Assembly: GCA_947627695.1 (NCBI GenBank)
Contig: CANQXF010000007.1
Coordinates: 46,050 to 110,049, forward strand
DNA length: 64,000 nucleotides
Source: an uncultured Ruminiclostridium sp.
GTDB taxonomy: Bacteria; Bacillota; Clostridia; Oscillospirales; Ruminococcaceae
Reading direction: 5' to 3'
Shown here: positions 42,644-51,185 of the stretch, one piece after another
Numbering within the stretch: position 1 is the stretch's first letter
Layout of the letters: each line of letters begins with the position of its first letter
The notes under the pieces: model-generated
Database searches by the model: none
The model's input: only the letters and a program-made list of their open reading frames with translations
What the model was told of the DNA's origin: nothing
Made by a program: the position numbers and the translations under genes

Positions 42644-43693
42644 TATCTTCTTCACTATCTCCTCATACAGCCTGTCGTCAGGGGTTACCTCTGCGTTTTT
42701 CACCGCCTCTTCCACCTGTTTCGGTCCCGACTTGACAGCGGTCACTTCCCTGCCGTCGGCGGTGCTGAGAATGGGGACGCTTTTCTTTTTCAGTACGGCG
42801 AAAAGTATGATCCCCGCCGCAAGGGCAAGTGCCGCGACTGCGCATATCAGATACGGGTCTATGCGGTTATTATCCGTCTTGTCGGTCACGGAAAGCAACG
42901 GTCTTGTTTCCTCGGTCTCAGTTATCAAAGGTCTTGTTTCAGGAGCAGACTCGGGCTCGTATCTGCCGCTTTCGCCGCTTTCAGGCTGTTGATCCACAGG
43001 TATCTGCCCGTCATGATCAACGAAGTTCACCACCGCAATATCTCCGAATTTGGAGATAAGCCCGTCTTTCACCCGCTGAAATTCCTCCTCATCGTAAGGA
43101 GCGTTCCCGTTTTCATCGGCGAAAAAGGCAAGGTTCACGTTTATTTTTTCGCTTTCTTCGTCGCAAAGCACGGTATCGCAGTACATCTTGTCGGAAAGTC
43201 GCTCCGCCTCGTCACGGAGCTCCAGCCGCAGAGCGTCCCTCTCGTCGTAGGTAAGGCTGCATTCCTCAAAGCTGATATTGTTGTTGTAAGGGTATTGCTC
43301 GTAAATGAAGTCGGTCATTTCCTGTTCCCTGTCAGGGGTGTCGTTCACTATCCCAACTTTCCATGTCATATTCGGTATGGGGAAAATGTCAGGCTGTTCC
43401 TCAGCGGTGGGGTCAAAGCCCATGTTGCTCACCGAAACACAGAAGATAAAGGAAACGTATTCGGGAACGTTCGTGAATGATCTATAGCTTATTATTCCTG
43501 TATTCACAAAGGGGTAAACGGTCCCCGTGTCCAAATCGTCGGAAACGGCGTCGTTGCTCACAGCGGAATCGTCGGGAGCAGGTCTGTGACCTGAGGAAAC
43601 CTCGGTGACGGTGAGCTCCTCGGCTCCTGCGGAAACGCATAGAAATGCGGCGGCAAGAGCAAGTGTAAAGATCCTTTTTATCAATTTCATCAT
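42632..43693 (-). CDS. Exported single-pass membrane protein, putative partner of the second ECF sigma factor
   Basis: 353 aa, family not recognised. A signal peptide (KLIKRIFTLALAAAFLCVSAGA) leads to an acidic extracytoplasmic region of about 240 residues, with a Pro/Glu/Thr/Arg-rich stalk (ETRPLITETEETRPLLS). One membrane helix (YLICAVAALALAAGIILFAVL, near residue 280) and a ~55-residue cytoplasmic tail follow. GAGGAG is eight bases before the ATG at 43693. It follows the sigma gene by 34 bases, mirroring the sigma/membrane-protein pair at 22.5-23.6 kb. A regulatory or sensor role is inferred from that. The stop is encoded by repeat element G. Confidence 0.65.
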   Translation of the reverse strand: MMKLIKRIFTLALAAAFLCVSAGAEELTVTEVSSGHRPAPDDSAVSNDAVSDDLDTGTVYPFVNTGIISYRSFTNVPEYVSFIFCVSVSNMGFDPTAEEQPDIFPIPNMTWKVGIVNDTPDREQEMTDFIYEQYPYNNNISFEECSLTYDERDALRLELRDEAERLSDKMYCDTVLCDEESEKINVNLAFFADENGNAPYDEEEFQRVKDGLISKFGDIAVVNFVDHDGQIPVDQQPESGESGRYEPESAPETRPLITETEETRPLLSVTDKTDNNRIDPYLICAVAALALAAGIILFAVLKKKSVPILSTADGREVTAVKSGPKQVEEAVKNAEVTPDDRLYEEIVKKIENS

Positions 43694-43727
43694 ATTTATC
43701 ACTCCTCGGTAAGAGCAGAAAGGTTGT

Positions 43728-44249
43728 TTATTTTATCTCAAGAAAGGTGCGCAGACGTTTAAGCGCCCTGCGGTATTTCCACAGCACGGTGCCTGAGGGC
43801 AGTCCTGTCACCTGCGCTATCTCGCGGAATTTCAGCCCGCCGTTTACGTGCAGGGTGACTATGCTCCGTTCGGCGTCGGGGAGGGCAGACAGCGCCGCTT
43901 CCACGTCCATTTTTTCCTCAAGGTCGGGACCTTTGCAGGAAAGGACGTCCTCCGTTTCGTCAAGGGGAGCTTCGTTTTGTCTTTGCCGCCGCCTTATCCC
44001 GTCTATGGCAAGGTTGCTCGCCATTCGGAAAATGTAGGCTCTGGGCTTGGCTATCGTCGGGTCTGGCGGGGATCTGTACAGCTTTATAAATACCTCTTGA
44101 AAAATATCCTCGGCGGTATGAGGATCTCCCGTCATGCGCACCGCCAGCGTCATTATCGGGGTCTTGAGGTCGTTGTATATCTCCTCAAATGCCGTCATAT
44201 CCCCTGCCCGCACCGCATCGAGCCTGAGCTTGAGCTCACTGTCCGTCAA
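43728..44249 (-). CDS. Second ECF-type RNA polymerase sigma factor
   Basis: 173 aa. Region 2 (FEEIYNDLKTPIMTLAVRMTGDPHTAEDIFQEVFIKLY, ASNLAIDGIRRRQRQ) and region 4 (ALSALPDAERSIVTLHVNGGLKFREIAQVTGLPSGTVLWKYRRALKRL) are complete. The apparent start is TTG at 44249, and the sequence ATTGACGG there shares bases with the TGA of a 51-codon frame just upstream. The first 26 codons and the upstream DNA are duplicated in tandem (44172-44323 and 44324-44475), so expression may depend on coupling to that truncated copy. Confidence 0.88.
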   Translation of the reverse strand: MTDSELKLRLDAVRAGDMTAFEEIYNDLKTPIMTLAVRMTGDPHTAEDIFQEVFIKLYRSPPDPTIAKPRAYIFRMASNLAIDGIRRRQRQNEAPLDETEDVLSCKGPDLEEKMDVEAALSALPDAERSIVTLHVNGGLKFREIAQVTGLPSGTVLWKYRRALKRLRTFLEIK

Positions 44250-44482
44250 TCCTGTCGCCCCCTTTCATTTACTATGACGATGATAAAGTCCGTTTTATTG
44301 GCGCTGTGAAAATTTTTTGAATAGTTGTATATTTCCTCAAATGCCGTCATATCCCCTGCCCGCACCGCATCGAGCCTGAGCTTGAGCTCACTGTCCGTCA
44401 ATCCTGTCGCCCCCTTTCATTTACTATGACGATGATAAAGTCCGTTTTATTGGCGCTGTGAAAATTTTTTGAATAATTGTAT
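44172..44482. repeat. 152-bp tandem duplication covering the sigma-factor start
   Basis: 44172-44323 is repeated at 44324-44475 with only a base or two changed (C81/T at 44333; G/A near 44475). It contains codons 1-26 of the sigma gene plus about 70 bases of 5' DNA. High identity suggests a recent event. Confidence 0.92.
44246..44401 (-). pseudogene. Truncated duplicate of the sigma-factor N-terminus, 51 codons, coupled to the real gene
   Basis: From the TTG at 44401 the duplicated copy reads MTDSELKLRLDAVRAG through FEEIYN as in the sigma factor, then runs across the duplication joint into non-coding sequence (YSKNFHSANKTD...) and stops at TGA 44246-44248, overlapping the TTG start of the intact gene. 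It keeps the original ribosome site (GGGGGCGACAGGA). It could be a leader peptide or simply duplication debris. Confidence 0.7.
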
Positions 44483-44501
44483 TTTTAGGGCAGATTTTTT
44501 G

Positions 44502-44530
44502 TTGCATTAAATTCCGTTTTATGGTATACT
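44502..44530 (+). promoter_or_regulatory. Promoter of the PH-domain gene
   Basis: TTGCAT (44502-44507), 17 bases, TATACT (44525-44530). Confidence 0.7.
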
Positions 44531-44582
44531 TAATAGAGTATATTTTCTGAACGTTCCCACTTTCATCAAGGAGGATAAAAAT

Positions 44583-45017
44583 ATGAACCTGAACAAGCTG
44601 AAAAGAGATTACGGCGACAACATTATCTGGTACGGGAAAAAGCGCATTTTAGGTATGCCTATTTCCCTCACAAGGTACATTCTCACCGATACCACCCTTT
44701 ACACCCGCATAGGTCTGCTCAGCCTCAAGGAGGACGAGATAGAGCTGTACAAGGTGGTGGACAGACAGCTCAAGCTCCCATTTGGTCAGAGGATATTCGG
44801 CTGCGGTTCCATAACGCTGGTGACAAGGGACACGGATACCCCCGAAAAGCTGCTCAAGGCCGTGAAAAATCCAAGAGATGTGAAAAAACTCCTTGACGAC
44901 GCTATCAGAGAGCAGAGAGATAAGTATATGATAAGAGGCAGAGATATGATGGGCGCGGCAAGCGACGATCATGATTTCGACCACGACTGCGTACTGCACG
45001 ACGACGATATCATCTGA
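44583..45017 (+). CDS. PH (bPH2-like) domain protein
   Basis: 144 aa. The first ~105 residues follow the bacterial PH pattern (IIWYGKKRIL, LTRYILTDTTLYTRIGLLSLKEDEIELYKVVDRQLKLP, GCGSITLVTRDTDTPEKLLKAVKNPRDVKKLLDDAI). The tail is Asp/His-rich (DDHDFDHDCVLHDDDII), which could bind metal but is unexplained. No membrane segment. AGGAGG lies at ideal distance. Function unknown; rlmB follows 59 bases later. Confidence 0.8.
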   Translation: MNLNKLKRDYGDNIIWYGKKRILGMPISLTRYILTDTTLYTRIGLLSLKEDEIELYKVVDRQLKLPFGQRIFGCGSITLVTRDTDTPEKLLKAVKNPRDVKKLLDDAIREQRDKYMIRGRDMMGAASDDHDFDHDCVLHDDDII

Positions 45018-45076
45018 CGTGTAAAAATTATAGCATTTTTCGCCGCCTGCGGCAAGTACAGCATAAAGGAAAAATT

Positions 45077-45802
45077 ATGGACGACCGTATAATCTGCGGG
45101 AAAAACGCAGTTACAGAAGCCCTGCTCTCGGGCAGGACGATAGATACCGTTTACCTGCAAAAGGGCGCAGGGGGAATGGGAAAAATAATCGCTCTTGCAA
45201 AGGAACAGGGCGCAGTCATAAAGGAAACCGCCCCGGAAAAGCTGAACGCTATGTGCGGAGGGCTGAAGCACGGGGGCGTTGCCGCCGAGACCTCTCCCGT
45301 CAGCTATTCCACGGTGGAGGATATACTGGAAACCGCCCGTCAGAAAGGAAAGCCGCCTTTCATAATCGCTCTGGACGGGATACAGGATCCTCACAATCTG
45401 GGAGCAGTGATAAGGACGGCGGAAGCCGCGGGAGCAGACGGAGTCATTATCCCCAAGCGCAGGAGCGCATCGCTTAACGCCACCGTTTACAAGACCTCGG
45501 CGGGGGCGGCGGACTGGATAAAGACCGCAAGGGTGAACAGCCTTGCCGCCGCGCTGGACGAGCTTAAAAAGCAGAATATCTGGGTCTACGGGGCGGAGGC
45601 GGACGGCACGCCCTTTCATCAGGCAAAGCTGGACGGCGGGATATGTCTTGTTATAGGCTCGGAGGGGTTCGGGCTGAGCAGACTGGTGAGAGAAAAGTGC
45701 GACCAGGTCCTTTCAATAGATATGTACGGCCACGTCAATTCCCTCAACGCCTCGGTAAGCGCTGGGATACTGATATATGAGGCGGTAAAATACAGAAGAT
45801 AG
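45077..45802 (+). CDS. rlmB: 23S rRNA (guanosine-2'-O-)-methyltransferase, TrmH/RlmB family
   Basis: 241 aa SPOUT enzyme. N-terminal substrate-binding domain (CGKNAVTEALLSGRTIDTVYLQKGAGG), then the knotted methyltransferase core: IIALDGIQDPHNLGAVIRTAEAAGADG (motif 1), GLVIGSEGFGLSRLVREKCD-type motif 2 and the motif 3 stretch SLNASVSAGILIYEA. RlmB methylates G2251 of 23S rRNA; a related rRNA target cannot be excluded. AAAGGA precedes the ATG. Confidence 0.92.
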   Translation: MDDRIICGKNAVTEALLSGRTIDTVYLQKGAGGMGKIIALAKEQGAVIKETAPEKLNAMCGGLKHGGVAAETSPVSYSTVEDILETARQKGKPPFIIALDGIQDPHNLGAVIRTAEAAGADGVIIPKRRSASLNATVYKTSAGAADWIKTARVNSLAAALDELKKQNIWVYGAEADGTPFHQAKLDGGICLVIGSEGFGLSRLVREKCDQVLSIDMYGHVNSLNASVSAGILIYEAVKYRR

Positions 45803-45833
45803 CGGGAGAAGCAAGAAAGGAAAAAGCTGAAAA

Positions 45834-48800
45834 ATGGCAGATGAATTTTCACTTAACGATATACTCGCTGAAATAGACGCCAAAAGAGCAAAACGGGAAA
45901 ATAACGGCAACCCCGCCGACGTCAGCGTCACCTCCATTATCGGAGGGGAGGACGAGCTTGACAAGGTGCTGAGATCCATAAAGCACGAGGAGTCGGCGGC
46001 GGAGACAAAGGGCGAGACGAATGCGGAGGTAAAGCCTGTTGTTGAACAGAAAGCGGAAGCTAAACCCGCTGTTGAGCAAAAAGCAGAGGTTAAACCTGTT
46101 GTTGAACAAAAAGCAGAGGTTAAACCTGTTGTTGAACAAAAAGCGGAAGCTAAACCCACTGTTGAACCGAAAGCTGAGATTAAACCTGCGGTTGAACCTA
46201 AAGCAGAAGTTAAACCCACTGTTGAACAAAAGGCAGAGGTTAAACCCAAAGTTGAACCAAAAGCGGAAGTCAAACCTGTTTTTGAGCAAAAGGCGGAGGT
46301 TAAACCCAAAGTTGAACCAAAAGCGGAAGTTAAACCCGCCGTTGAGCCGAAAAAGGCGGAAAAGAAGGACAAGACAGCTCCTATCCCCTCAAAAAAGGAC
46401 AAAACAGGCACTATCCCCATTCTCAAGCAGGAAAAGCCTGTCGACCCCAAGGTGATAGAGCGCAGGCTGGAGGCGGAGGAGCGCTTTGACGACCCGGAGG
46501 AGCTGATAGATTCTATCAATCCTTACGAGATGAAGAGCAAGGCGTCCGATATGGAGAGTGTGCTCAGCGGCGACACAAAAGGTCTTGGCGGCAACGAGCT
46601 GAAAAAAATGGCGGAGCAGGGCAAAGCTGGCGGACAGGAAAGCGAGGAAGTAAAGCTGTACACCGCTTCTTCCCGTGAAAAGGCTAATAACGGCGGGGAC
46701 GGAAGCGAACAGGTAAAGGAATACGTTCCCCAGAAAGAAAAAGAGACCACCGCAGAGGCGGAGCTTTCCACCAGAAAGATGTCGGAAAAGGAGCGCAGGA
46801 GCAACGAGGCGCTGCTTGAAAAGCTGAACAGCTCCATTATCCACAAGCGGGACGAGGAGGAGGTAAAGCGCCGCACCCTCGGCATTACCACCGAGCAGGG
46901 CGAGGTGAAATCCCCCACTCAAGGGCTGAACATAGACTACGGCGGAAAGGTTATACGCCCCACGGGTATGCTCCCCGACGACAACGAGCTGCTGGAGGCG
47001 CAGATGCGCAGCAAATCCAGAAGAAAGCTGCGCGACTTCGTTATGGACGAGGACGAGGAGGAAGAAGAGGAAGAGGAAAACTTTGAGAATTACGACTCCA
47101 CGGGGCAGATTTGGTCGGATCTGTGCGAATCCCACAAGACGATATGGATACGCCTTATCATACTGCTGATAATGACGTTGTTTATGACCTTTGTGGCGAT
47201 AATGGGCGATCTGGGAAAGGGTATGACCTTTGATCTGTTCGGAACGGACGTTACTTTCCTTGACAGGCGGGACGACGCTCAGGGATTCGTGTTCTACAAC
47301 CTGATAATGGGCGTCGGCGCGGCGGCTATATGCTCCTCAGTTATGCTGGGAGGATTTTCCAAGCTGTTCAAGCTGAAAGCGGACTGTGATACGGTGTGCG
47401 CTGTGCCTATGCTTATTTCCATAATCACCGCCGCAGTAAACATACAATGCGCGGACGACCTGTTGCTCAGCCGTTCCTACATATTTATCCCTGTGGCAAT
47501 AGCGGGACTGATGTTCAACACACTGGGCAAGCTGATAATGATAACAAGGGCAAAGCGGAACTTCCGCTTTATCTCAGGGGACGGAGCAAGATATTCCGCA
47601 GTTATCGCAGAAGACGAGGCGGCTTCCGCCCTGACAAAGGGGCTGGTATCAGAAGTTCCTTTCCTCGCCGCTATGAGAAAGACGGAGCTGCTGACGGATT
47701 TTCTGAAAAACAGCTATTGCGAGGACAAGGCGGACAGGGTAAGCTCAAAGCTGGTGCCAATTTCAATAGCGGTATCGCTGTTGACGGCGCTATTGTGCTT
47801 TTTCGTTCCCTATGACAATGAGGGTTTCAGGCAGAATATTTACTGGACGCTGACGGTGTTTACCTCCATACTTACAGCGGCGGCGCCTTTCTCCACGATG
47901 TTTATGGTGAATTACCCCCTGACAAGGGCGGGGAGAGGGCTGTTGAAAACAAACAGCGCCGTGCTTGGCTATCAGGCGGCGGAGGATTTTTCAAAGGTCA
48001 ACGCCGTTATGGTGGACGCGTCTTCGCTGTTCCCTGCGGGAACGGTCATCTATTCCAACATAAAGCATTATAAGCAGACAGGCTCCTTCAACAACATCGC
48101 TTTAGATCAGGCTATAATTCTGGCGGCGAGCCTTGCGATAAAAAGCGGCTCTATGATGTCGGAGATGTTCAGGGATATGATAAACGACAAGGACGATATC
48201 CTTGTCAAGGTGGACAACTGCGTTTACGAGGACAATATGGGCGTGCTGGGCTGGTTCGGCAACAAGCGTATGATAATGGGCAGCCGCGATCAGATGAAGC
48301 ACCACGATATAAAAGTTCCCGACCAGGAAAAGCTGACAAAGTATATGGGGGAAAATACCGAGGCTATCTACCTTTCCGTGGCGGGAGAGGTGGTCATCAT
48401 CTTCTTCGTGGAGCTGCTTGCCAATCCTGAGATAAAGGCCTGCCTGCAAAAGCTGACGCAAAAGGGAGTTTCGCTGGCAGTCAAGTCCACCGATTCCATA
48501 ATCACGGTGGCAAAGCTGGCGGAGGTGTTTGAAATTCCCCCAGAGCAGATAAGGGTCCTCCCTTACAGTATGCATGAGCAGTTTGCTTCCATTACGAAAT
48601 ACGTTTCAAGAGGAAGCGGAGCGTTAAGCTGTACAGGAACATTCAGCGGCTTTGCAAGGGCGCTCCTTGCGGCTAAAGCGCTGATGAAGGACATAAACGC
48701 AGGGATATGCGCTGCGCTGGCTGGGGCGGCGCTGGGCGCAATATGCGCTGTTGCCGCCGCATTTACGGGCAATTCATGGCTGTTGTCTCCAATGATACTT

Positions 48801-48863
48801 ATGGGCTGGGAAACGGCATGGCTGTTACTTACCGTTATCGTTGAGAGCTTCAGGCGATACTGA
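45834..48863 (+). CDS. Degenerate P-type-ATPase-like membrane protein with N-terminal Lys/Pro/Glu repeats
   Basis: 1009 aa. Residues 64-173 are eleven 10-residue repeats of the type AEVKPVVEQK. A charged linker with an Asp/Glu cluster (about 398-412) follows. From about 435 there are six membrane helices in pairs, a cytoplasmic block, and two final helices (about 950-1005), the order of P1-type ATPases. The block resembles N and P domains (KRMIMGSRDQMKHHDIKVP; NPEIKACLQKLTQKGVSLAVKSTDSIITVAKLAEVFEI; VLPYSMHEQFASI). The phosphorylation motif DKTGT is replaced by VDASSLFPAG (about 725), and GDGxNDxP is missing. So it should not pump ions by the usual cycle. I infer a pseudo-transporter with a scaffold or sensor role. 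Confidence 0.65.
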   Translation: MADEFSLNDILAEIDAKRAKRENNGNPADVSVTSIIGGEDELDKVLRSIKHEESAAETKGETNAEVKPVVEQKAEAKPAVEQKAEVKPVVEQKAEVKPVVEQKAEAKPTVEPKAEIKPAVEPKAEVKPTVEQKAEVKPKVEPKAEVKPVFEQKAEVKPKVEPKAEVKPAVEPKKAEKKDKTAPIPSKKDKTGTIPILKQEKPVDPKVIERRLEAEERFDDPEELIDSINPYEMKSKASDMESVLSGDTKGLGGNELKKMAEQGKAGGQESEEVKLYTASSREKANNGGDGSEQVKEYVPQKEKETTAEAELSTRKMSEKERRSNEALLEKLNSSIIHKRDEEEVKRRTLGITTEQGEVKSPTQGLNIDYGGKVIRPTGMLPDDNELLEAQMRSKSRRKLRDFVMDEDEEEEEEEENFENYDSTGQIWSDLCESHKTIWIRLIILLIMTLFMTFVAIMGDLGKGMTFDLFGTDVTFLDRRDDAQGFVFYNLIMGVGAAAICSSVMLGGFSKLFKLKADCDTVCAVPMLISIITAAVNIQCADDLLLSRSYIFIPVAIAGLMFNTLGKLIMITRAKRNFRFISGDGARYSAVIAEDEAASALTKGLVSEVPFLAAMRKTELLTDFLKNSYCEDKADRVSSKLVPISIAVSLLTALLCFFVPYDNEGFRQNIYWTLTVFTSILTAAAPFSTMFMVNYPLTRAGRGLLKTNSAVLGYQAAEDFSKVNAVMVDASSLFPAGTVIYSNIKHYKQTGSFNNIALDQAIILAASLAIKSGSMMSEMFRDMINDKDDILVKVDNCVYEDNMGVLGWFGNKRMIMGSRDQMKHHDIKVPDQEKLTKYMGENTEAIYLSVAGEVVIIFFVELLANPEIKACLQKLTQKGVSLAVKSTDSIITVAKLAEVFEIPPEQIRVLPYSMHEQFASITKYVSRGSGALSCTGTFSGFARALLAAKALMKDINAGICAALAGAALGAICAVAAAFTGNSWLLSPMILMGWETAWLLLTVIVESFRRY
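46023..46352 (+). repeat. Eleven tandem 30-bp repeats inside the coding sequence
   Basis: Each 30-bp unit encodes AE(V/A/I)KP(V/A/T/K)(V/F)E(Q/P)K. Units differ at few positions, several adjacent ones being identical, so copy number could change by slippage without breaking the frame. Confidence 0.9.
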
Positions 48864-48893
48864 TATATAAATTTTACGGAGGAATATTGAAAA

Positions 48894-50417
48894 ATGGAAA
48901 GATTTTCGGTTGCCGCTGTTTTCAGCAGCAATATGGTCTTGCAGAGGGAAAAGCCCGTTAATATTTTCGGCTACGGAAAGGACGGGGACGTTGTCGCCGT
49001 TCAGTCGGAGGGCGTGCGCAGGACGGCAAAGGTGATAGACGGCAGGTGGCTGGTGAAGCTGCCCCCGCATAAGGCGGCGGATAACGTTACCATAACCGTT
49101 TCCTGCGGCGAGGAGAACAAGATATTCACCAACGTGTGCTACGGCGAGGTGTGGCTGGCGGGCGGTCAGTCAAATATGGAGCTGGAGCTTCAGAACTGCC
49201 GTGAAAAGGACGCTTTGCAAAACGACAAAGAGCCTAACGTGAGATTTTACTACACCCAGAAAAAGGTGCTGAAAGACGAGGATTTTTTTGAAACGGAGAA
49301 AAACACGGGCTGGACGGAATTTTCCTCCGAAAACGCAAAGGCGTGGTCTGCTGTGGGATATTTCTTCGCAAAGGAGCTGGCTAAGAAGTTAGGCGTTACC
49401 GTGGGCGTAGTTGGCTGTAACTGGGGCGGCACCTCCGCTTCCCACTGGATGAGCAGGGAGAGCCTTGAAAAGGACAGCGATATGCGGGAGTACCTGAACG
49501 ACTTGGACAAGGCGACCGAGGGGAAATCCGACGAGGAGCTGAAAAAAGAGTGGGACGAGTACCACGCTTACGATATGGCTTGGTATCAGAAGAGCCTTGT
49601 TTTCTACAAGGAGCACCCCGACGGAAGCTGGGACGAATGTCAGGAGTTCTGCGGGAAGAACCTTTATCCCGGTCCTATCAGCGAGTATAACCCTATGTGT
49701 CCCACAGTGCTGTACAAGTCGATGATACAAAGAGTGTGCCCCTATACGCTGAGGGGATTTATCTACTATCAGGGCGAAAGCGACGACCATCGCCCAAGAA
49801 CGTACTACAAGCTGTTCAGAGAGCTTATCGGGCTGTGGAGGAACGACTGGGGGGACGACAGTCTGCCGTTCCTGTTCGTTCAGCTCCCCATGCACCGCTA
49901 CAAAGCCGACCCCGACTACAAGCACTGGTGCCTTATCAGAGAGGCGCAGATGAAGGTGTTCGATACGGTCAAGAACACGGGGATAGCTGTTGCGCTGGAT
50001 ATGGGAGAATTCAACGAGATACACCCGAAAAGCAAGGAGCCTGTGGGTCACCGTCTGGCGCTCCAGGCGCTGTACAATGTTTACGGCTTTGAGAATATGA
50101 AGGACGAGGCGTTCAGCCCGATGTACGAGAGTTTCCAGCTTACCGACGGGGGTATGCTGTTGTCCTTCCGCTATTGCAACGGCTTCAAGGTCGAGGGTGA
50201 AGTGTGCGGCTTTGAAATTGCGGGAGAGGACAAGGAGTTCAAGCCCGCAAAGGCGGAATTCAGAGGAGAGCAGATTTTCATTTCCTCGGAGGAAGTCCCC
50301 GAGCCGCTGTACGGAAGATACAACTGGACGAATTACGGCGAAGTTACCGTGTACGGCGTTAACGGGCTGCCGCTGGCGCCGTTCCGCACCTGCACCGACG
50401 ATGAAAAAACAGAATAA
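48894..50417 (+). CDS. Sialate O-acetylesterase-like SGNH hydrolase
   Basis: 507 aa, no signal peptide seen, so probably cytoplasmic. The nucleophile block GEVWLAGGQSNMELELQN (Ser about residue 94), the oxyanion-region GGTSASHWMSRESLE, and YYQGESD match the DUF303/SIAE family, which removes O-acetyl groups from sialic acid or plant polysaccharides. An N-terminal beta domain (residues 1-75) is typical of the family. The acetylated substrate is unknown. A hairpin (about 50423-50449) follows before ispD. Confidence 0.87.
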   Translation: MERFSVAAVFSSNMVLQREKPVNIFGYGKDGDVVAVQSEGVRRTAKVIDGRWLVKLPPHKAADNVTITVSCGEENKIFTNVCYGEVWLAGGQSNMELELQNCREKDALQNDKEPNVRFYYTQKKVLKDEDFFETEKNTGWTEFSSENAKAWSAVGYFFAKELAKKLGVTVGVVGCNWGGTSASHWMSRESLEKDSDMREYLNDLDKATEGKSDEELKKEWDEYHAYDMAWYQKSLVFYKEHPDGSWDECQEFCGKNLYPGPISEYNPMCPTVLYKSMIQRVCPYTLRGFIYYQGESDDHRPRTYYKLFRELIGLWRNDWGDDSLPFLFVQLPMHRYKADPDYKHWCLIREAQMKVFDTVKNTGIAVALDMGEFNEIHPKSKEPVGHRLALQALYNVYGFENMKDEAFSPMYESFQLTDGGMLLSFRYCNGFKVEGEVCGFEIAGEDKEFKPAKAEFRGEQIFISSEEVPEPLYGRYNWTNYGEVTVYGVNGLPLAPFRTCTDDEKTE

Positions 50418-50471
50418 TTTTTACTGCAAGGCCGTCAGGTCTTGCAGTAAGCTTTGACAGGGGATAATTTT

Positions 50472-51143
50472 ATGGTCTTTGGTGGAATCTGCGCCGCAGG
50501 AAGCGGCAGCCGCGTTGGTGGAGAGGTGCCTAAGCAGTTCCTCCCAATAAAGGGAAAGCCTATGCTGGCGTACAGCGTTGAGGCGTTTCTGCGGGTAAGC
50601 GAGATAGAACGGATATACGTGGCAGTCAGCGAAAATTGGTCGGAATACTGTGAAAAGCTGTTTGCAGGCGAAAAGCGGGTTTGCGTTATCTCAGGCGGAG
50701 CAAACAGGGCGGAAACGGTGGAAAGGATCGTTAACGCTGTGGTTGAAAATGGCGGTGGTGATGATGATATTATCGCCACTCACGACGCCGCAAGGCCGTT
50801 TGTAAGCGGTGAGCTGATACGGCGGTGCGTTAAAGCCGCAGAAGAATACGGAGTCAGCGGGGCGGCTATTGCCGCAACGGACACGGTTTTGCGGTGCGAG
50901 GGCGGGTTTATCACAGACGCTCCCCCAAGGGAGGAAATGTTTCTTGCGCAAACGCCGCAGTGCTTTAAGGTGGGCGTTTTCAGAAAGGTTTGGGGAGATT
51001 TAAGCGAGGAGGATAAGGCGAAGGCTACCGACGTGTGCGGAATGATGTTCAGGGCGGGAGTCAAGGTTAAAATAGTTGAGGGAGAGAAGGGCTGCTTTAA
51101 GATTACTACCGCTGAGGGATTGGAATTGGCAGAAAAGCTGTAA
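50472..51143 (+). CDS. ispD: 2-C-methyl-D-erythritol 4-phosphate cytidylyltransferase
   Basis: 223 aa, MEP isoprenoid pathway step 3. Seen: FGGICAAGSGSRVGGEVPKQFLPIKGKPML (the CTP-binding start, with ICAAGSGSR in place of the usual LAAGxGxR), VISGGANRAETVERI, ATHDAARPFVS and FLAQTPQCFK. The ATG at 50472 follows AGGGG at fitting distance. The last pathway enzyme, IspH, is encoded at 35.6-37.7 kb, so the pathway is in use. Confidence 0.94.
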   Translation: MVFGGICAAGSGSRVGGEVPKQFLPIKGKPMLAYSVEAFLRVSEIERIYVAVSENWSEYCEKLFAGEKRVCVISGGANRAETVERIVNAVVENGGGDDDIIATHDAARPFVSGELIRRCVKAAEEYGVSGAAIAATDTVLRCEGGFITDAPPREEMFLAQTPQCFKVGVFRKVWGDLSEEDKAKATDVCGMMFRAGVKVKIVEGEKGCFKITTAEGLELAEKL

Positions 51144-51185
51144 AACGGCAAAAGCGGCTTGAGATAACGATTTGCAGGAGCGTAA

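Noticed and set aside
45713..46519. Long minus-strand open frames and a plus-strand alternate frame over 46 kb
   Set aside because: They arise from the 30-bp coding repeats, which stay open in several frames; they have no ribosome site and overlap a clearly coding frame.
50423..50449. Terminator between the esterase gene and ispD
   Set aside because: The hairpin is followed by AAGCTTTG, not a T-run; it may be only a structured spacer.
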